Notes: generated by a model from the letters alone, not told the origin. A stretch of 64,000 nucleotides of DNA from an uncultured Lachnospiraceae bacterium (GCA_946414885.1 CAMKQH010000001.1:186001-250000), one strand, 5' to 3'; positions 1-7,065 are shown, numbered from the stretch's first letter. A program made the numbers and translations.

Positions 1-1
1 T

Positions 2-754
2 TCCTATGCGGCAAACCTTGGTGAGACCATCACGGCAAAGGGGTTGAAGGATAAAATAAAGTTAAAGGCCGGTATCTTTGGCGCAGAGCCTTGGACGGAG
101 GAGATGCGCCATAACATTGAGGAGACTCTTGGGATTAAGGCGTATGACATTTATGGATTAACGGAGATTTCCGGCCCCGGCGTGTCTTTTGAATGTGAGG
201 AGCAGAAAGGCATGCACGTGCAGGAGGATCATTTCATTCCTGAGATCATCAATCCTGAGACTGGTGAAGTGCTTCCAGAAGGAGAAGTTGGCGAGCTTGT
301 ATTTTCCTGTATTACAAAGAAGGGCTTCCCGCTTCTGCGTTACCGCACCAGAGACCTGTGCTTCCTGACCCGGGAGAAGTGTTCCTGTGGACGTACGCTG
401 ATCAGAATGCACAAGCCCATGGGCAGAAGTGACGACATGATGGTAGTCAAGGGCGTCAACGTATGGCCTTCCCAGATTGAAGCCGTTTTGTTGAATTTGG
501 GCTATCAGGCAAATTATCAGATTGTTGTTGACCGTGTTGGTAACAATGATACCATTGAGGTACAGGTGGAATTGACGCCGGAGATGGCGGCGGATCCCGC
601 ATTGAACGTTGCTGACCGTCAGAAGAAGATCATCCATGGTCTGAAGAACATGCTGGGCATTCTGGTGGAAGTGAAGGTGGTTGATCCCATGACCATTCCC
701 AGAAGCGAAGGCAAGGCCAAGAGAGTCGTTGACAAGAGAGATTTGTATCGCTAA
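2..754 (+). CDS. Phenylacetate-CoA ligase family protein (3' part, cut by window start)
   Basis: The reading frame is open from the first bases of the window, so the true start lies upstream and only the last ~250 residues are seen. The visible part has the hallmarks of the PaaK branch of adenylate-forming enzymes: YGLTEISGPG (A5-type motif), RYRTRDL, a CSCGRT zinc-like knuckle, and the C-terminal stretch GRSDDMMVVKGVNVWPSQIE. Known family role: ATP-dependent activation of phenylacetate or related aryl acids to CoA thioesters in the cytoplasm. The exact substrate cannot be told. It ends 9 bp before a strong terminator, so it is the last gene of its own transcript and separate from the DUF5348 gene that follows. 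Confidence 0.88.
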   Translation, partial: SYAANLGETITAKGLKDKIKLKAGIFGAEPWTEEMRHNIEETLGIKAYDIYGLTEISGPGVSFECEEQKGMHVQEDHFIPEIINPETGEVLPEGEVGELVFSCITKKGFPLLRYRTRDLCFLTREKCSCGRTLIRMHKPMGRSDDMMVVKGVNVWPSQIEAVLLNLGYQANYQIVVDRVGNNDTIEVQVELTPEMAADPALNVADRQKKIIHGLKNMLGILVEVKVVDPMTIPRSEGKAKRVVDKRDLYR

Positions 755-763
755 CGTATGTCT

Positions 764-793
764 AAAAGAGCCAGGATTCCCTGGCTCTTTTTT
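764..793 (+). terminator. Rho-independent terminator after the CoA ligase
   Basis: A 12-bp stem (764-775 with 780-791) around a 4-base loop ATTC runs directly into a T tract. It lies 9 bp after the stop codon of the ligase gene. Confidence 0.9.
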
Positions 794-829
794 ATGTCAC
801 GGGGGCGTGCTTGCTGACACATTTTCCCC

Positions 830-858
830 TTTTCAAGTTGGCAGTTCTGTGGTAAAAT
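830..858 (+). promoter_or_regulatory. Probable promoter of the DUF5348 gene
   Basis: An extended -10 (TGG then TAAAAT at 853-858) lies 17 bp after a weak -35, TTTTCA (830-835). It is the only good -10 between the terminator and the next gene. Confidence 0.45.
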
Positions 859-935
859 GGTAACGGAATTGTTAGAAATTCCAAAGAGAAGGTATTGGGA
901 AGACGAAAACCGGGGAAGCAAAAGGGGGACAAGAC

Positions 936-1382
936 ATGCTAAAATATGAGCAGTGGCTGCAATCCATTGGATATTTGCAGGAGCAGATCGAGGATTTCTT
1001 TCAGATGACGAAGTATCTGGATCAGGAACAGGTGTACATTCCGGATCTGGTTCCTACGGCAGAGACGATGTACGTACAGGAGCGACTGGAAGCGTTTTGT
1101 CATGAGCTTGAGGAGGCGTATTATCAGGTAAAGCGCCTGAATGCGCAGGTGGTGCTGGAGGGAAGGCTTCGCCTTGGCGCCAATGGCCGCTATTGGCTGG
1201 AGAATGAGGAGCTGACCTGCGGACGCAGCGTCGAACTCTTGTACAATGACGGAAAGGGCGTGTCAAACATCGAGTCCTGGCATGCGGGACGCATTGACCA
1301 CAATGGTACAAAGTATTATTTTACGGGTAACCGCAATCTTCAGCTGGAGGGCGTGACCGCGCGCCTGAAGCAACATCTGTAA
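936..1382 (+). CDS. Small protein with DUF5348-like C-terminal domain
   Basis: 148 residues, cytoplasmic, with no signal peptide or membrane segment. The N-terminal ~70 residues are acidic and likely helical (LEAFCHELEEAYYQVKRL near 51-68). The C-terminal half resembles what I know as DUF5348: LEGRLRLGANGRY at 74-86 and WHAGRIDHNG at 115-124, a compact beta-rich fold. No function is established for this family. The start is supported by AGGGGGAC 8-10 bp upstream of the ATG. It stands alone: a terminator lies upstream and the ribozyme operon has its own promoter 35 bp downstream. Assignment to the domain family is from memory of its pattern. Confidence 0.7.
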   Translation: MLKYEQWLQSIGYLQEQIEDFFQMTKYLDQEQVYIPDLVPTAETMYVQERLEAFCHELEEAYYQVKRLNAQVVLEGRLRLGANGRYWLENEELTCGRSVELLYNDGKGVSNIESWHAGRIDHNGTKYYFTGNRNLQLEGVTARLKQHL

Positions 1383-1416
1383 AAGCATCTGAGGGCAAGG
1401 GGCAAGAGATTGTCCC

Positions 1417-1445
1417 TTGACTTTTGAAACACAGTTTTATAGAAT
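1417..1445 (+). promoter_or_regulatory. Promoter of the glmS-ribozyme operon
   Basis: TTGACT (1417-1422), a 17-bp spacer and TAGAAT (1440-1445) form a near-consensus sigma-A promoter. Transcription would start near 1452, about 80 bases before the ribozyme cleavage site. Confidence 0.75.
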
Positions 1446-1454
1446 TGTGATTTG

Positions 1455-1486
1455 GGAATGTCGTCAGGGCGAAGCCTTGGCGTTCC
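1455..1486 (+). other. Leader stem-loop at the expected 5' end of the ribozyme transcript
   Basis: GGAATGTC (1455-1462) pairs over 8 bp, with G-U pairs, with GGCGTTCC (1479-1486). A second 5-bp stem lies inside (1466-1470 with 1474-1478), with a 3-base bulge. No T tract follows, so it is not a terminator. It begins within a few bases of the predicted transcription start, where such hairpins often protect a 5' end. Confidence 0.5.
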
Positions 1487-1532
1487 AATACAGTAAAATG
1501 ATCTCATTCCGGCGGAGGATGGGGGGATCATT

Positions 1533-1672
1533 AGCGCCTGGACCTTAATTGGTTGACGAGGGTTGGCAGTTATCGAAAGACTCGGCGGATGCTGCCACGG
1601 CCATCGCAGGTCGTCACGAAGAAAGCAAAAAGCGGAATGAAAACCGTAACAGAGGTTCTTCGGATGCGGGAA
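1533..1672 (+). ncRNA. glmS-type self-cleaving ribozyme/riboswitch (GlcN6P-sensing)
   Basis: The segment reads like the glmS ribozyme consensus from end to end. It has AGCGCCTGGAC at the cleavage site (expected between A1533 and G1534), P1 GACC/GGTT around TTAATT, then TTGACGAGG. P2 is GGCAG/CTGCC enclosing TTATCGA and the CTCGGCGGAT pseudoknot segment. P3 is ACGGCC/GGTCGT. Then comes the A-rich GAAAGCAAAAAGCGG stretch, and a P4 closed by CCGTA/TGCGG. The Thermoanaerobacter ribozyme has the same order and very similar core bases. Known role: GlcN6P acts as the cofactor for cleavage, the downstream mRNA is then degraded, and amino-sugar synthesis falls. Here it sits 43 bases upstream of a GlmU-like acetyltransferase start and no glmS follows; the operon is acetyltransferase-nagB-glmM. 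Confidence 0.93.
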
Positions 1673-1715
1673 CAAAAATATGGATGAAACGTATCATTCA
1701 TGATAAGGAGATTTT

Positions 1716-2372
1716 ATGTATACGATTAATGATTTGTATGACTTGGATCATACTCTGGCAAAGGATTATCTTTCTCAGTTTACCTATCCCTGGGAGGCGC
1801 TGAAGGGCATTAAGGACATGATCCTTGCCCTGGGCGAGACGCTTGGTGACGATTATGAGGAGGTATCCGAGCACGTTTGGGTACACAAGACCGCAACGGT
1901 ATTCCCTTCCGCATATCTTGGCGCGCCCTGCATCATTGGACCTGAGACGGAAGTAAGACACGGAGCGTTCATCAGGGGATCAGCTTTGGTTGGCGCAAAC
2001 TGTGTGGTTGGTAACTCCGTTGAGCTTAAGAACGTAATCCTTTTTGACCACGTACAGACGCCGCATTATAACTATGTTGGCGACAGTATTCTTGGTTATT
2101 ACAGCCATATGGGCGCAGGATCCATCACCTCCAACGTAAAGAGCGACAAGCAGCTGGTTGTCGTTCACAATGGCACGGAAAAGATGGAGACTGGAATGAA
2201 AAAATTCGGCGCAATGCTGGGTGATCACGTAGAGGTTGGCTGTAATGCAGTCTGCAACCCCGGTACCGTGATCGGCAGAAACAGCAACGTATATCCCACC
2301 TCATGCGTGAGAGGCGTTGTACCCGCTAACAGCATTTATAAGAACAGCGGTGAGATCGTCGAGAAGAACTAA
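1716..2372 (+). CDS. GlmU-like left-handed beta-helix acetyltransferase (probable GlcN1P N-acetyltransferase)
   Basis: 218 residues, almost all hexapeptide-repeat left-handed beta-helix with no nucleotidyltransferase domain. It resembles the acetyltransferase half of GlmU: R87 in FIRGSA, K105 in VELKN, H117 and Y120 in HYNYVGD, and N140 in GAGSITSN stand where E. coli GlmU has R333, K351, H363, Y366 and N386. The inferred reaction is GlcN-1-P + acetyl-CoA to GlcNAc-1-P; uridylylation would need another protein. Such proteins are often labelled UDP-GlcNAc pyrophosphorylase-like, and a different acceptor sugar is possible. It is the first gene after the glmS ribozyme, with AAGGAG ahead of the ATG. 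nagB and glmM follow, which supports an amino-sugar role. Confidence 0.8.
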   Translation: MYTINDLYDLDHTLAKDYLSQFTYPWEALKGIKDMILALGETLGDDYEEVSEHVWVHKTATVFPSAYLGAPCIIGPETEVRHGAFIRGSALVGANCVVGNSVELKNVILFDHVQTPHYNYVGDSILGYYSHMGAGSITSNVKSDKQLVVVHNGTEKMETGMKKFGAMLGDHVEVGCNAVCNPGTVIGRNSNVYPTSCVRGVVPANSIYKNSGEIVEKN

Positions 2373-2404
2373 CCGGATGGGGCGTTCAAAGCCCTCCGGC
2401 ATTT
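2373..2404 (+). terminator. Weak terminator or attenuator hairpin between the acetyltransferase and nagB
   Basis: CCGGA (2373-2377) pairs with TCCGG (2395-2399), and GGGC (2380-2383) with GCCC (2391-2394), around a 7-base loop, with a two-base bulge on the 5' side. Only four Ts follow (CATTTTAAG). It begins right after the stop codon and may lower, rather than stop, transcription into nagB. Confidence 0.4.
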
Positions 2405-2453
2405 TAAGTACGGAAATTAAATAAAGCAAATTGATTAGGGAGAAAAATAGAAT

Positions 2454-3245
2454 ATGAGAGTAGTTATTCAGGATAATTACGAAAAGATGTGTAAGTGGGC
2501 TGCAAATTACATTGCAGGCAAGATCAACGCACACAAGGAAGCACGTCCTTTTGTTTTGGGACTGCCCACCGGTTCTTCACCGATCGGCGTTTACAAGGAA
2601 CTGGCCAGAATGAACAAGGCCGGCGAGGTTTCCTTCGCAAACGTGGTAACCTTCAACATGGATGAGTATTTGGGACTTCCTCACGAGCATGACCAGAGCT
2701 ACTGGTACTTCATGCACGACAACTTTTTCAATCATCTGGTGGACATGAAGCCTGAGAATATAAATATTCTCAACGGCATGACCGATGACCCTGAGGGAGA
2801 GTGCGCAAGATATGAGGAGAAGATCGCTTCCTATGGCGGCATCGACCTGTTCATGGGCGGCATCGGCGTTGACGGTCACATTGCATTCAACGAGCCTTAT
2901 ACCAGCCTTTCTTCCCGCACGGGCGTGAGAGACCTGACCACGGATACCAGAATCGTGAACAGCCGTTTCTTCGGGAATGATCCTGAGAAGGTTCCCGCAA
3001 AGGCCCTTTCCGTAGGCGTTGGCACCGTGACCGATTCCAAGGAGGTTCTGATCCTCATCAATGGTCACAACAAGGCAAGGGCTCTGGCGGCAACCGTTGA
3101 AGGCGGCGTTTCCCAGAAATGGACCTGCTCCGCACTGCAGATGCACAATGCGGCAATCCTTGCAGTTGATGAGGCGGCATGCGGTGAACTCACTGTTGAC
3201 ACATACAAGTATTTCCTGGACATCGAGAGAAAGGAGAGACTGTAA
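2454..3245 (+). CDS. nagB: Glucosamine-6-phosphate deaminase/isomerase NagB
   Basis: 263 residues against 266 for E. coli NagB, and complete. Catalytic residues are in place: D70 in NMDEYLGL, D140 and H142 in [14 protein letters not shown], and E147, plus the phosphate-binding GLPTGSSP near 36-43. The enzyme interconverts GlcN6P with fructose-6-P and ammonia in the cytoplasm. Usually it is catabolic and paired with nagA, induced by amino sugars. Here nagA is absent and the gene lies behind a ribozyme that switches the operon off when GlcN6P is high, which fits the reverse, biosynthetic direction better. The ATG follows GGGAG by 11-12 bp, and glmM starts 3 bp after the stop. Codon choice is like that of a highly expressed gene. 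Confidence 0.95.
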   Translation: MRVVIQDNYEKMCKWAANYIAGKINAHKEARPFVLGLPTGSSPIGVYKELARMNKAGEVSFANVVTFNMDEYLGLPHEHDQSYWYFMHDNFFNHLVDMKPENINILNGMTDDPEGECARYEEKIASYGGIDLFMGGIGVDGHIAFNEPYTSLSSRTGVRDLTTDTRIVNSRFFGNDPEKVPAKALSVGVGTVTDSKEVLILINGHNKARALAATVEGGVSQKWTCSALQMHNAAILAVDEAACGELTVDTYKYFLDIERKERL

Positions 3246-3247
3246 TC

Positions 3248-4594
3248 ATGGGTAAGTATTTCGGCACTGACGGCTTCCGCGGCGAGGCTAACAAGGATCT
3301 GAATTTTGAACATGCAGTGAAGATTGGCCGGTTCCTCGGCTGGTATTACGGAGCAAGAGAGGGGAAGAAGGCCAAGGTCGTGATCGGCAAGGACACGAGA
3401 AGATCCAGCTACATGTTTGAGTATGCGCTCTGCACGGGCCTGATGGCGAGTGGCGCTGATGCTTACATCATGCACGTAACCACGACTCCTTCCGTTGCTT
3501 ACATCACCAGAGTGGATGATTTTGACTGCGGCATCATGATCTCTGCATCCCATAACCCGTACTATGACAATGGCATTAAGCTCTTGAATGGCAATGGCGA
3601 GAAGATGGATGAGGAGACCATTCTGAAGGTTGAGGATTACATTGACGGCAAGATCGAGGTTCCCGTTGCGGAACGAAATGAGATCGGACGCACCGTGGAC
3701 TACGTGGCAGGAAGAAACCGTTATATCGGATTTCTGATCTCCTTGTCGAAGTACAGCTTCAAGGACGTGAAGGTTGGTTTGGACGTTGCTAACGGTGCTG
3801 CATGGCAGATCGCCCGCGGCGTGTTCGAGGCCCTTGGCGCAAAGCTCTACGTGATGAATGATAAGCCTGACGGATATAACATTAATACGGACTGCGGAAG
3901 CACGCACATTGAGCATCTGCAGAAATTTGTTGTTGATAACGGCCTTGACGTTGGTTTTGCATTTGACGGTGACGCGGACAGGTGTCTTGTCGTTGACGAG
4001 AAGGGCAACGTCGTTACCGGCGATCACGTGCTTTACATTTACGGCCTGTACATGAAGGAGCGCGGAAAGCTTCTGAACAACAAGGTTGTTACAACGATCA
4101 TGAGTAACTTTGGTCTGTACAAGGCACTGGATAAGGTTGGCATTGAGTACGAGAAGACCAAGGTTGGCGACAAGTACGTTTACGAGAACATGGTTCAGAC
4201 CGGCAACCGCATCGGCGGTGAGCAGAGCGGCCACACCATCTTCCTGAAGTATGAGACCACCGGTGACGGCATCGTTACGGCACTTAAGATGATGGAAGTA
4301 ATGCTTGCTAAGGGCAAGCCCATGAGCGAGCTCGCCGCTCCCGTGGTATTCTATCCTCAGGTGCTGAAGAATGTTCGCGTGAAGAGCAAGCCCGACGCGC
4401 AGAATGATCCTGACGTACAGGCAGCAGTGAAGAAGGTGGCAGACGAACTCGGCGATACCGGAAGAATTCTGGTTCGCGAAAGCGGTACCGAGCCCGTGAT
4501 TCGCGTGATGGTTGAGGCAGAGAGCGATGAAATCTGCGAGAAGTACGTAGATTCCGTCATCGAAGTCATCAAGGCAAAGGGGCATTTGGCATAA
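3248..4594 (+). CDS. glmM: Phosphoglucosamine mutase GlmM
   Basis: 448 residues, the normal size of GlmM. It shows all four alpha-D-phosphohexomutase landmarks: the phospho-serine loop ISASHNPYYDNGIK (S101), the metal loop DGDADR (240-245), the sugar loop GEQSGH (324-329, the GlmM form of this motif) and the phosphate loop RESGTEP (410-416). It converts GlcN6P to GlcN1P on the way to UDP-GlcNAc, peptidoglycan and teichoic acids. It starts 3 bp after nagB and ends just before a strong terminator, so acetyltransferase, nagB and glmM form one ribozyme-controlled unit. Phosphomannomutase is the main alternative, but the sugar loop favours GlmM. Confidence 0.93.
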   Translation: MGKYFGTDGFRGEANKDLNFEHAVKIGRFLGWYYGAREGKKAKVVIGKDTRRSSYMFEYALCTGLMASGADAYIMHVTTTPSVAYITRVDDFDCGIMISASHNPYYDNGIKLLNGNGEKMDEETILKVEDYIDGKIEVPVAERNEIGRTVDYVAGRNRYIGFLISLSKYSFKDVKVGLDVANGAAWQIARGVFEALGAKLYVMNDKPDGYNINTDCGSTHIEHLQKFVVDNGLDVGFAFDGDADRCLVVDEKGNVVTGDHVLYIYGLYMKERGKLLNNKVVTTIMSNFGLYKALDKVGIEYEKTKVGDKYVYENMVQTGNRIGGEQSGHTIFLKYETTGDGIVTALKMMEVMLAKGKPMSELAAPVVFYPQVLKNVRVKSKPDAQNDPDVQAAVKKVADELGDTGRILVRESGTEPVIRVMVEAESDEICEKYVDSVIEVIKAKGHLA

Positions 4595-4613
4595 TCGCAT
4601 ATGAAAGCATTCC

Positions 4614-4644
4614 ACCCCGCAGGATTTCGTCCTGCGGGGTTTTT
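4614..4644 (+). terminator. Strong terminator of the ribozyme operon
   Basis: A perfect 11-bp GC-rich stem (4614-4624 with 4630-4640), loop TTTCG, then a run of Ts. It lies 20 bp after the glmM stop codon. Confidence 0.95.
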
Positions 4645-4657
4645 ACGTAAATGGACT

Positions 4658-4686
4658 TTGACATTTTAGAAGAATTGTGCTAGTTT
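4658..4686 (+). promoter_or_regulatory. Promoter of the acyl-CoA ligase gene
   Basis: Consensus TTGACA (4658-4663), a 17-bp spacer ending in TGC, and an extended -10 TAGTTT (4681-4686). Confidence 0.65.
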
Positions 4687-4699
4687 ATTATGTATGGGT

Positions 4700-4724
4700 G
4701 CTTTAAAGCGTCATAGTTTAAAGC
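4700..4724 (+). promoter_or_regulatory. Perfect inverted repeat just after the promoter, possible operator
   Basis: GCTTTAAA (4700-4707) and TTTAAAGC (4717-4724) form a perfect 8-bp dyad with a 9-bp centre, about 10-15 bp past the expected transcription start. This is a usual place for a repressor site of TetR- or FadR-like type. No regulator gene is adjacent, and it could also act as an mRNA hairpin. Confidence 0.4.
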
Positions 4725-4820
4725 AAGAAAACATTACAAGAAATATTCAAGGTTGCCACATTGGTTTGAAGGAGTTTTGAAAAGATCGCTTGGTGACGTT
4801 GGAAAGTGGAGGAGCGAAAG

Positions 4821-6461
4821 ATGCCGGTTACGGACTTATTGGAACGAAATCATAAGTTATACGGGGATGAGGTGGCGCTGGTGGAATTGAACCCCAGCAT
4901 GCCTGACACAAGAAAGACGACTTGGAAGGAGTACGACTTGGTACAGCCGACAAGTTCCACGCCTTATCGCCGTGAGATCACTTGGAGCATTTTTGACGAG
5001 AAGGCAAACCGCGTGGCAAACATGTTGCTGTCCCGCGGCATTCAAAAAGGGGACAGAGTGGCCATCCTGATGTTTAACTGTCTGGAGTGGCTTCCCATTT
5101 ACTTTGGCATTTTGAAGACTGGTGCCATCGCAGTACCTTTTAATTTCCGCTTTGCGGCAGACGAGATTCAGTACTGCGCCGACCTTGCGGAGGTACACGT
5201 GCTGTTCTTTGGTCCTGAGTTTATCGGCCGTATCGAATCCATTGAAGAAAAGCTCAGCAAGGGCAGACTTCTCATCTACGTGGGCGACGGATGTCCCACG
5301 TTTGCGGAGAGCTATCGTGAGCTTGTGGCGGACTGCTCCAGCCAGGCACCTTTGGTACGTCTTGAGGAAGAGGATGACGCTGCGATTTATTTTTCTTCAG
5401 GTACCACGGGCTTCCCGAAGGCAATCTTACATAATCATGAGAGTTTGACGCAGGCGGCTCAGATGGAGCAAAAGCACCATTTGACGGGTCGGGACGACGT
5501 ATTCCTTTGCATTCCGCCCCTGTATCATACCGGTGCGAAATTCCATTGGATGGGAAGTCTTTGTGCAGGAAGCAGGGCCGTTCTCTTAAAGGGAACCTCG
5601 CCTGAGATCATTCTGGACGCCGTTTCCAAGGAGCATTGTACCATCGTTTGGCTCCTGGTACCCTGGGCGCAGGATATTTTGGAAGCGCTGGATCGCGGCG
5701 ACTTAAAGCTTTCGGATTATCAGCTCGATCAGTGGAGACTGATGCACATTGGCGCACAGCCCGTTCCGCCTTCCCTGATCAAGCATTGGAAGGAATATTT
5801 CCCGAATCATGCATATGACACGAACTATGGCCTTTCCGAGTCCACCGGCCCCGGTTGCGTGCATCTGGGCATTGAAAACATTCACAAGGTAGGTGCCATC
5901 GGCGTACCCGGTTATCGCTGGAAATGCAAGATCGTGGATGAAAACGGCGAGACCGTAAAGCAAGGAGACGTGGGCGAGCTTTGCGTGAAGGGCCCTGGCG
6001 TCATGACTTGTTATTACAACGATCCCAAGGCAACGGCAGAGACCTTGAAGGACGGTTGGCTCTATACCGGAGACATGGCAATGCAGGACGAGGATGGCTT
6101 CATCTTCCTGGTAGACCGTAAGAAGGACGTGATCGTCAGCGGCGGTGAGAACATTTATCCCGTTCAGATCGAGAATTTCCTCGCGGCATATGACAAGGTC
6201 AGCGACGTGGCAGTAATCGGACTTCCCGACAAGAGACTTGGTGAAATCACCGGCGCGATTATCCAGATCAAGGATGGCATGACCTGCACGGAAGAGGAGA
6301 TCGAAGAATATTGCAAGGGCCTTCCCCGTTACAAGAGACCGAAGAAGATCATCTTTGCGGACGTGCCCAGAAACGCTACCGGTAAGATCGAGAAGCCTGC
6401 ACTGCGCAAGAAATACGGTGCGGAATATCTGGTTGCCCAGCAGAATGAAGTAGAGGCATAA
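4821..6461 (+). CDS. AMP-forming acyl-CoA synthetase (class I adenylate-forming ligase)
   Basis: 546 residues. The adenylation core carries the AMP-binding P-loop FSSGTTGFPK (191-200), YGLSESTGPG (A5), GWLYTGDMA (A7), DRKKDVIVSGGENIYP (A8) and the catalytic lysine in RNATGKIEK near the C-terminus. It therefore activates a carboxylic acid through an acyl-AMP to a CoA thioester; the acid is unknown (medium-chain, aryl or crotonobetaine-like are all possible). An in-frame GTG at 4806 also exists, but it overlaps the GTGGAGGAG ribosome site, which is correctly spaced for the ATG at 4821, so the ATG is chosen. It is monocistronic: it has its own promoter and a terminator follows. Confidence 0.88.
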   Translation: MPVTDLLERNHKLYGDEVALVELNPSMPDTRKTTWKEYDLVQPTSSTPYRREITWSIFDEKANRVANMLLSRGIQKGDRVAILMFNCLEWLPIYFGILKTGAIAVPFNFRFAADEIQYCADLAEVHVLFFGPEFIGRIESIEEKLSKGRLLIYVGDGCPTFAESYRELVADCSSQAPLVRLEEEDDAAIYFSSGTTGFPKAILHNHESLTQAAQMEQKHHLTGRDDVFLCIPPLYHTGAKFHWMGSLCAGSRAVLLKGTSPEIILDAVSKEHCTIVWLLVPWAQDILEALDRGDLKLSDYQLDQWRLMHIGAQPVPPSLIKHWKEYFPNHAYDTNYGLSESTGPGCVHLGIENIHKVGAIGVPGYRWKCKIVDENGETVKQGDVGELCVKGPGVMTCYYNDPKATAETLKDGWLYTGDMAMQDEDGFIFLVDRKKDVIVSGGENIYPVQIENFLAAYDKVSDVAVIGLPDKRLGEITGAIIQIKDGMTCTEEEIEEYCKGLPRYKRPKKIIFADVPRNATGKIEKPALRKKYGAEYLVAQQNEVEA

Positions 6462-6512
6462 TGCACAATATAAAGCGTAGCAAATGATGGAGCGATGAAA
6501 AGACTAAATTAT

Positions 6513-6545
6513 AAGCAGTCGTGGGATGATCCTGCGGCTGCTTTT
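6513..6545 (+). terminator. Terminator after the acyl-CoA ligase
   Basis: A long stem of about 14 pairs, several of them G-U (6513-6526 with the strand ending at 6542), has a short loop and is followed by TTTT. Confidence 0.8.
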
Positions 6546-6595
6546 GTGAATTGAAATTGTATAAAATTGTGCAAACATTTTTATCAAAAAAAGTA

Positions 6596-6624
6596 TTGAC
6601 TTTTATACGTGAACAAGATATAAT
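6596..6624 (+). promoter_or_regulatory. Promoter of tRNA-Leu
   Basis: TTGACT (6596-6601), a 17-bp spacer and perfect TATAAT (6619-6624), 11 bp before the mature tRNA 5' end. Confidence 0.9.
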
Positions 6625-6635
6625 ACATTTTGTTC

Positions 6636-6719
6636 GCAGGAATGGCGGAATTGGCAGACGCGCACGGTTCAGGTCCGTGTGGTGGCAACACCATGAGGGT
6701 TCAAGTCCCTCTTTCTGCA
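6636..6719 (+). tRNA. tRNA-Leu (anticodon CAG)
   Basis: The acceptor stem GCAGGAA (6636-6642) pairs with TTTCTGC (6712-6718). There is a leucine-type D arm (TGGCGGAATTGGCAGACGC), an anticodon stem CACGG/CCGTG around TTCAGGT, and the long variable arm GTGGTGGCAACACCAT expected of a class II tRNA. The T arm is GAGGGTTCAAGTCCCTC. The anticodon CAG reads CUG. The 3' CCA is not encoded; the genome reads ACGA after the discriminator position. It has its own consensus promoter and terminator, so it is a single-gene unit. Confidence 0.96.
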
Positions 6720-6730
6720 CGAATGATAAG

Positions 6731-6758
6731 AGAGCAAACAATGAGTTTGCTCTTTTTT
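6731..6758 (+). terminator. Terminator of tRNA-Leu
   Basis: A 9-bp perfect stem AGAGCAAAC/GTTTGCTCT with a 5-base loop, followed by six Ts, 11 bp after the tRNA. Confidence 0.92.
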
Positions 6759-6900
6759 GTTGCTTCGAGGGAAGTGGAGGAGCCAATTCTAGAAAGCGAA
6801 AATAGTTGTTTTACTAAAATTTTAGAATATGACGTAAACGATTACACTTTTTTAATCTTTTAAACACAAAACGAACACAATTCTCGGATACAATGTACTT

Positions 6901-6979
6901 AGATAGTTACTAGTTAACTATCTCCCCCCCTCATAAGAAAGTGGAAGAGCCGCACGTTAGTGTGGCTCTTCCGCTTTTT
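6901..6979 (+). ncRNA. Candidate small RNA with a C-rich single-stranded patch
   Basis: A possible -10 TACAAT (6889-6894) precedes a perfect 9-bp hairpin AGATAGTTA/TAACTATCT (6901-6923). Then comes an unpaired stretch with seven consecutive Cs (6924-6930), and then a terminator hairpin. The order hairpin, C-rich patch, terminator in ~80 nt is that of Firmicute small RNAs that mask ribosome sites (RsaE/RoxS type). No convincing -35 is present and no open frame of note exists, so this is only a candidate. The 9-bp dyad could instead be a protein-binding operator. Confidence 0.3.
6943..6979 (+). terminator. Strong terminator upstream of murE
   Basis: A 13-bp stem (6943-6955 with 6960-6972), loop GTTA, then GCTTTTT. 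No protein-coding gene lies between this and the tRNA terminator, so it must end something else, perhaps a short RNA. Confidence 0.9.
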
Positions 6980-7009
6980 CTGCATATATTAATATATAGG
7001 AATCCTTAA

Positions 7010-7037
7010 GAATTCTTTCCTTGAATGGAAGGAATTC
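7010..7037 (+). other. Stem-loop in the murE leader
   Basis: GAATTCTTTCC (7010-7020) pairs with GGAAGGAATTC (7027-7037), 11 bp with one G-U, closing the loop TTGAAT. It lies 16 bp before the AGGAGG site of murE and has no T tract. It may modulate translation. Confidence 0.45.
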
Positions 7038-7065
7038 CTATGGTAAAGTGATAGGAGGGCAGTCA

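Noticed and set aside
1549-1803. Open frame of 84 codons between the DUF5348 gene and the acetyltransferase gene
   Set aside because: It lies over the glmS ribozyme and continues into the acetyltransferase in another frame; no ribosome site and no protein features.
2454-3245. NagB as part of an amino-sugar breakdown operon
   Set aside because: There is no nagA, no sugar transporter and no GntR-type regulator next to it. Its neighbours are biosynthetic and the leader is a GlcN6P-responsive ribozyme. A catabolic role remains possible but is the weaker reading.
3065-4615. Long open frame of 516 codons on the - strand opposite nagB and glmM
   Set aside because: It mirrors two complete, well-supported enzymes on the + strand, has no ribosome site, and its protein shows no recognisable domain. 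It arises from the strong codon bias of glmM.
4806-4820. GTG at 4806 as start of the acyl-CoA ligase
   Set aside because: It is part of the GTGGAGGAG ribosome site that serves the ATG at 4821.
6551-6863. Short overlapping open frames across the tRNA-Leu region
   Set aside because: They run through a complete tRNA with its promoter and terminator; their sequences are translated tRNA.
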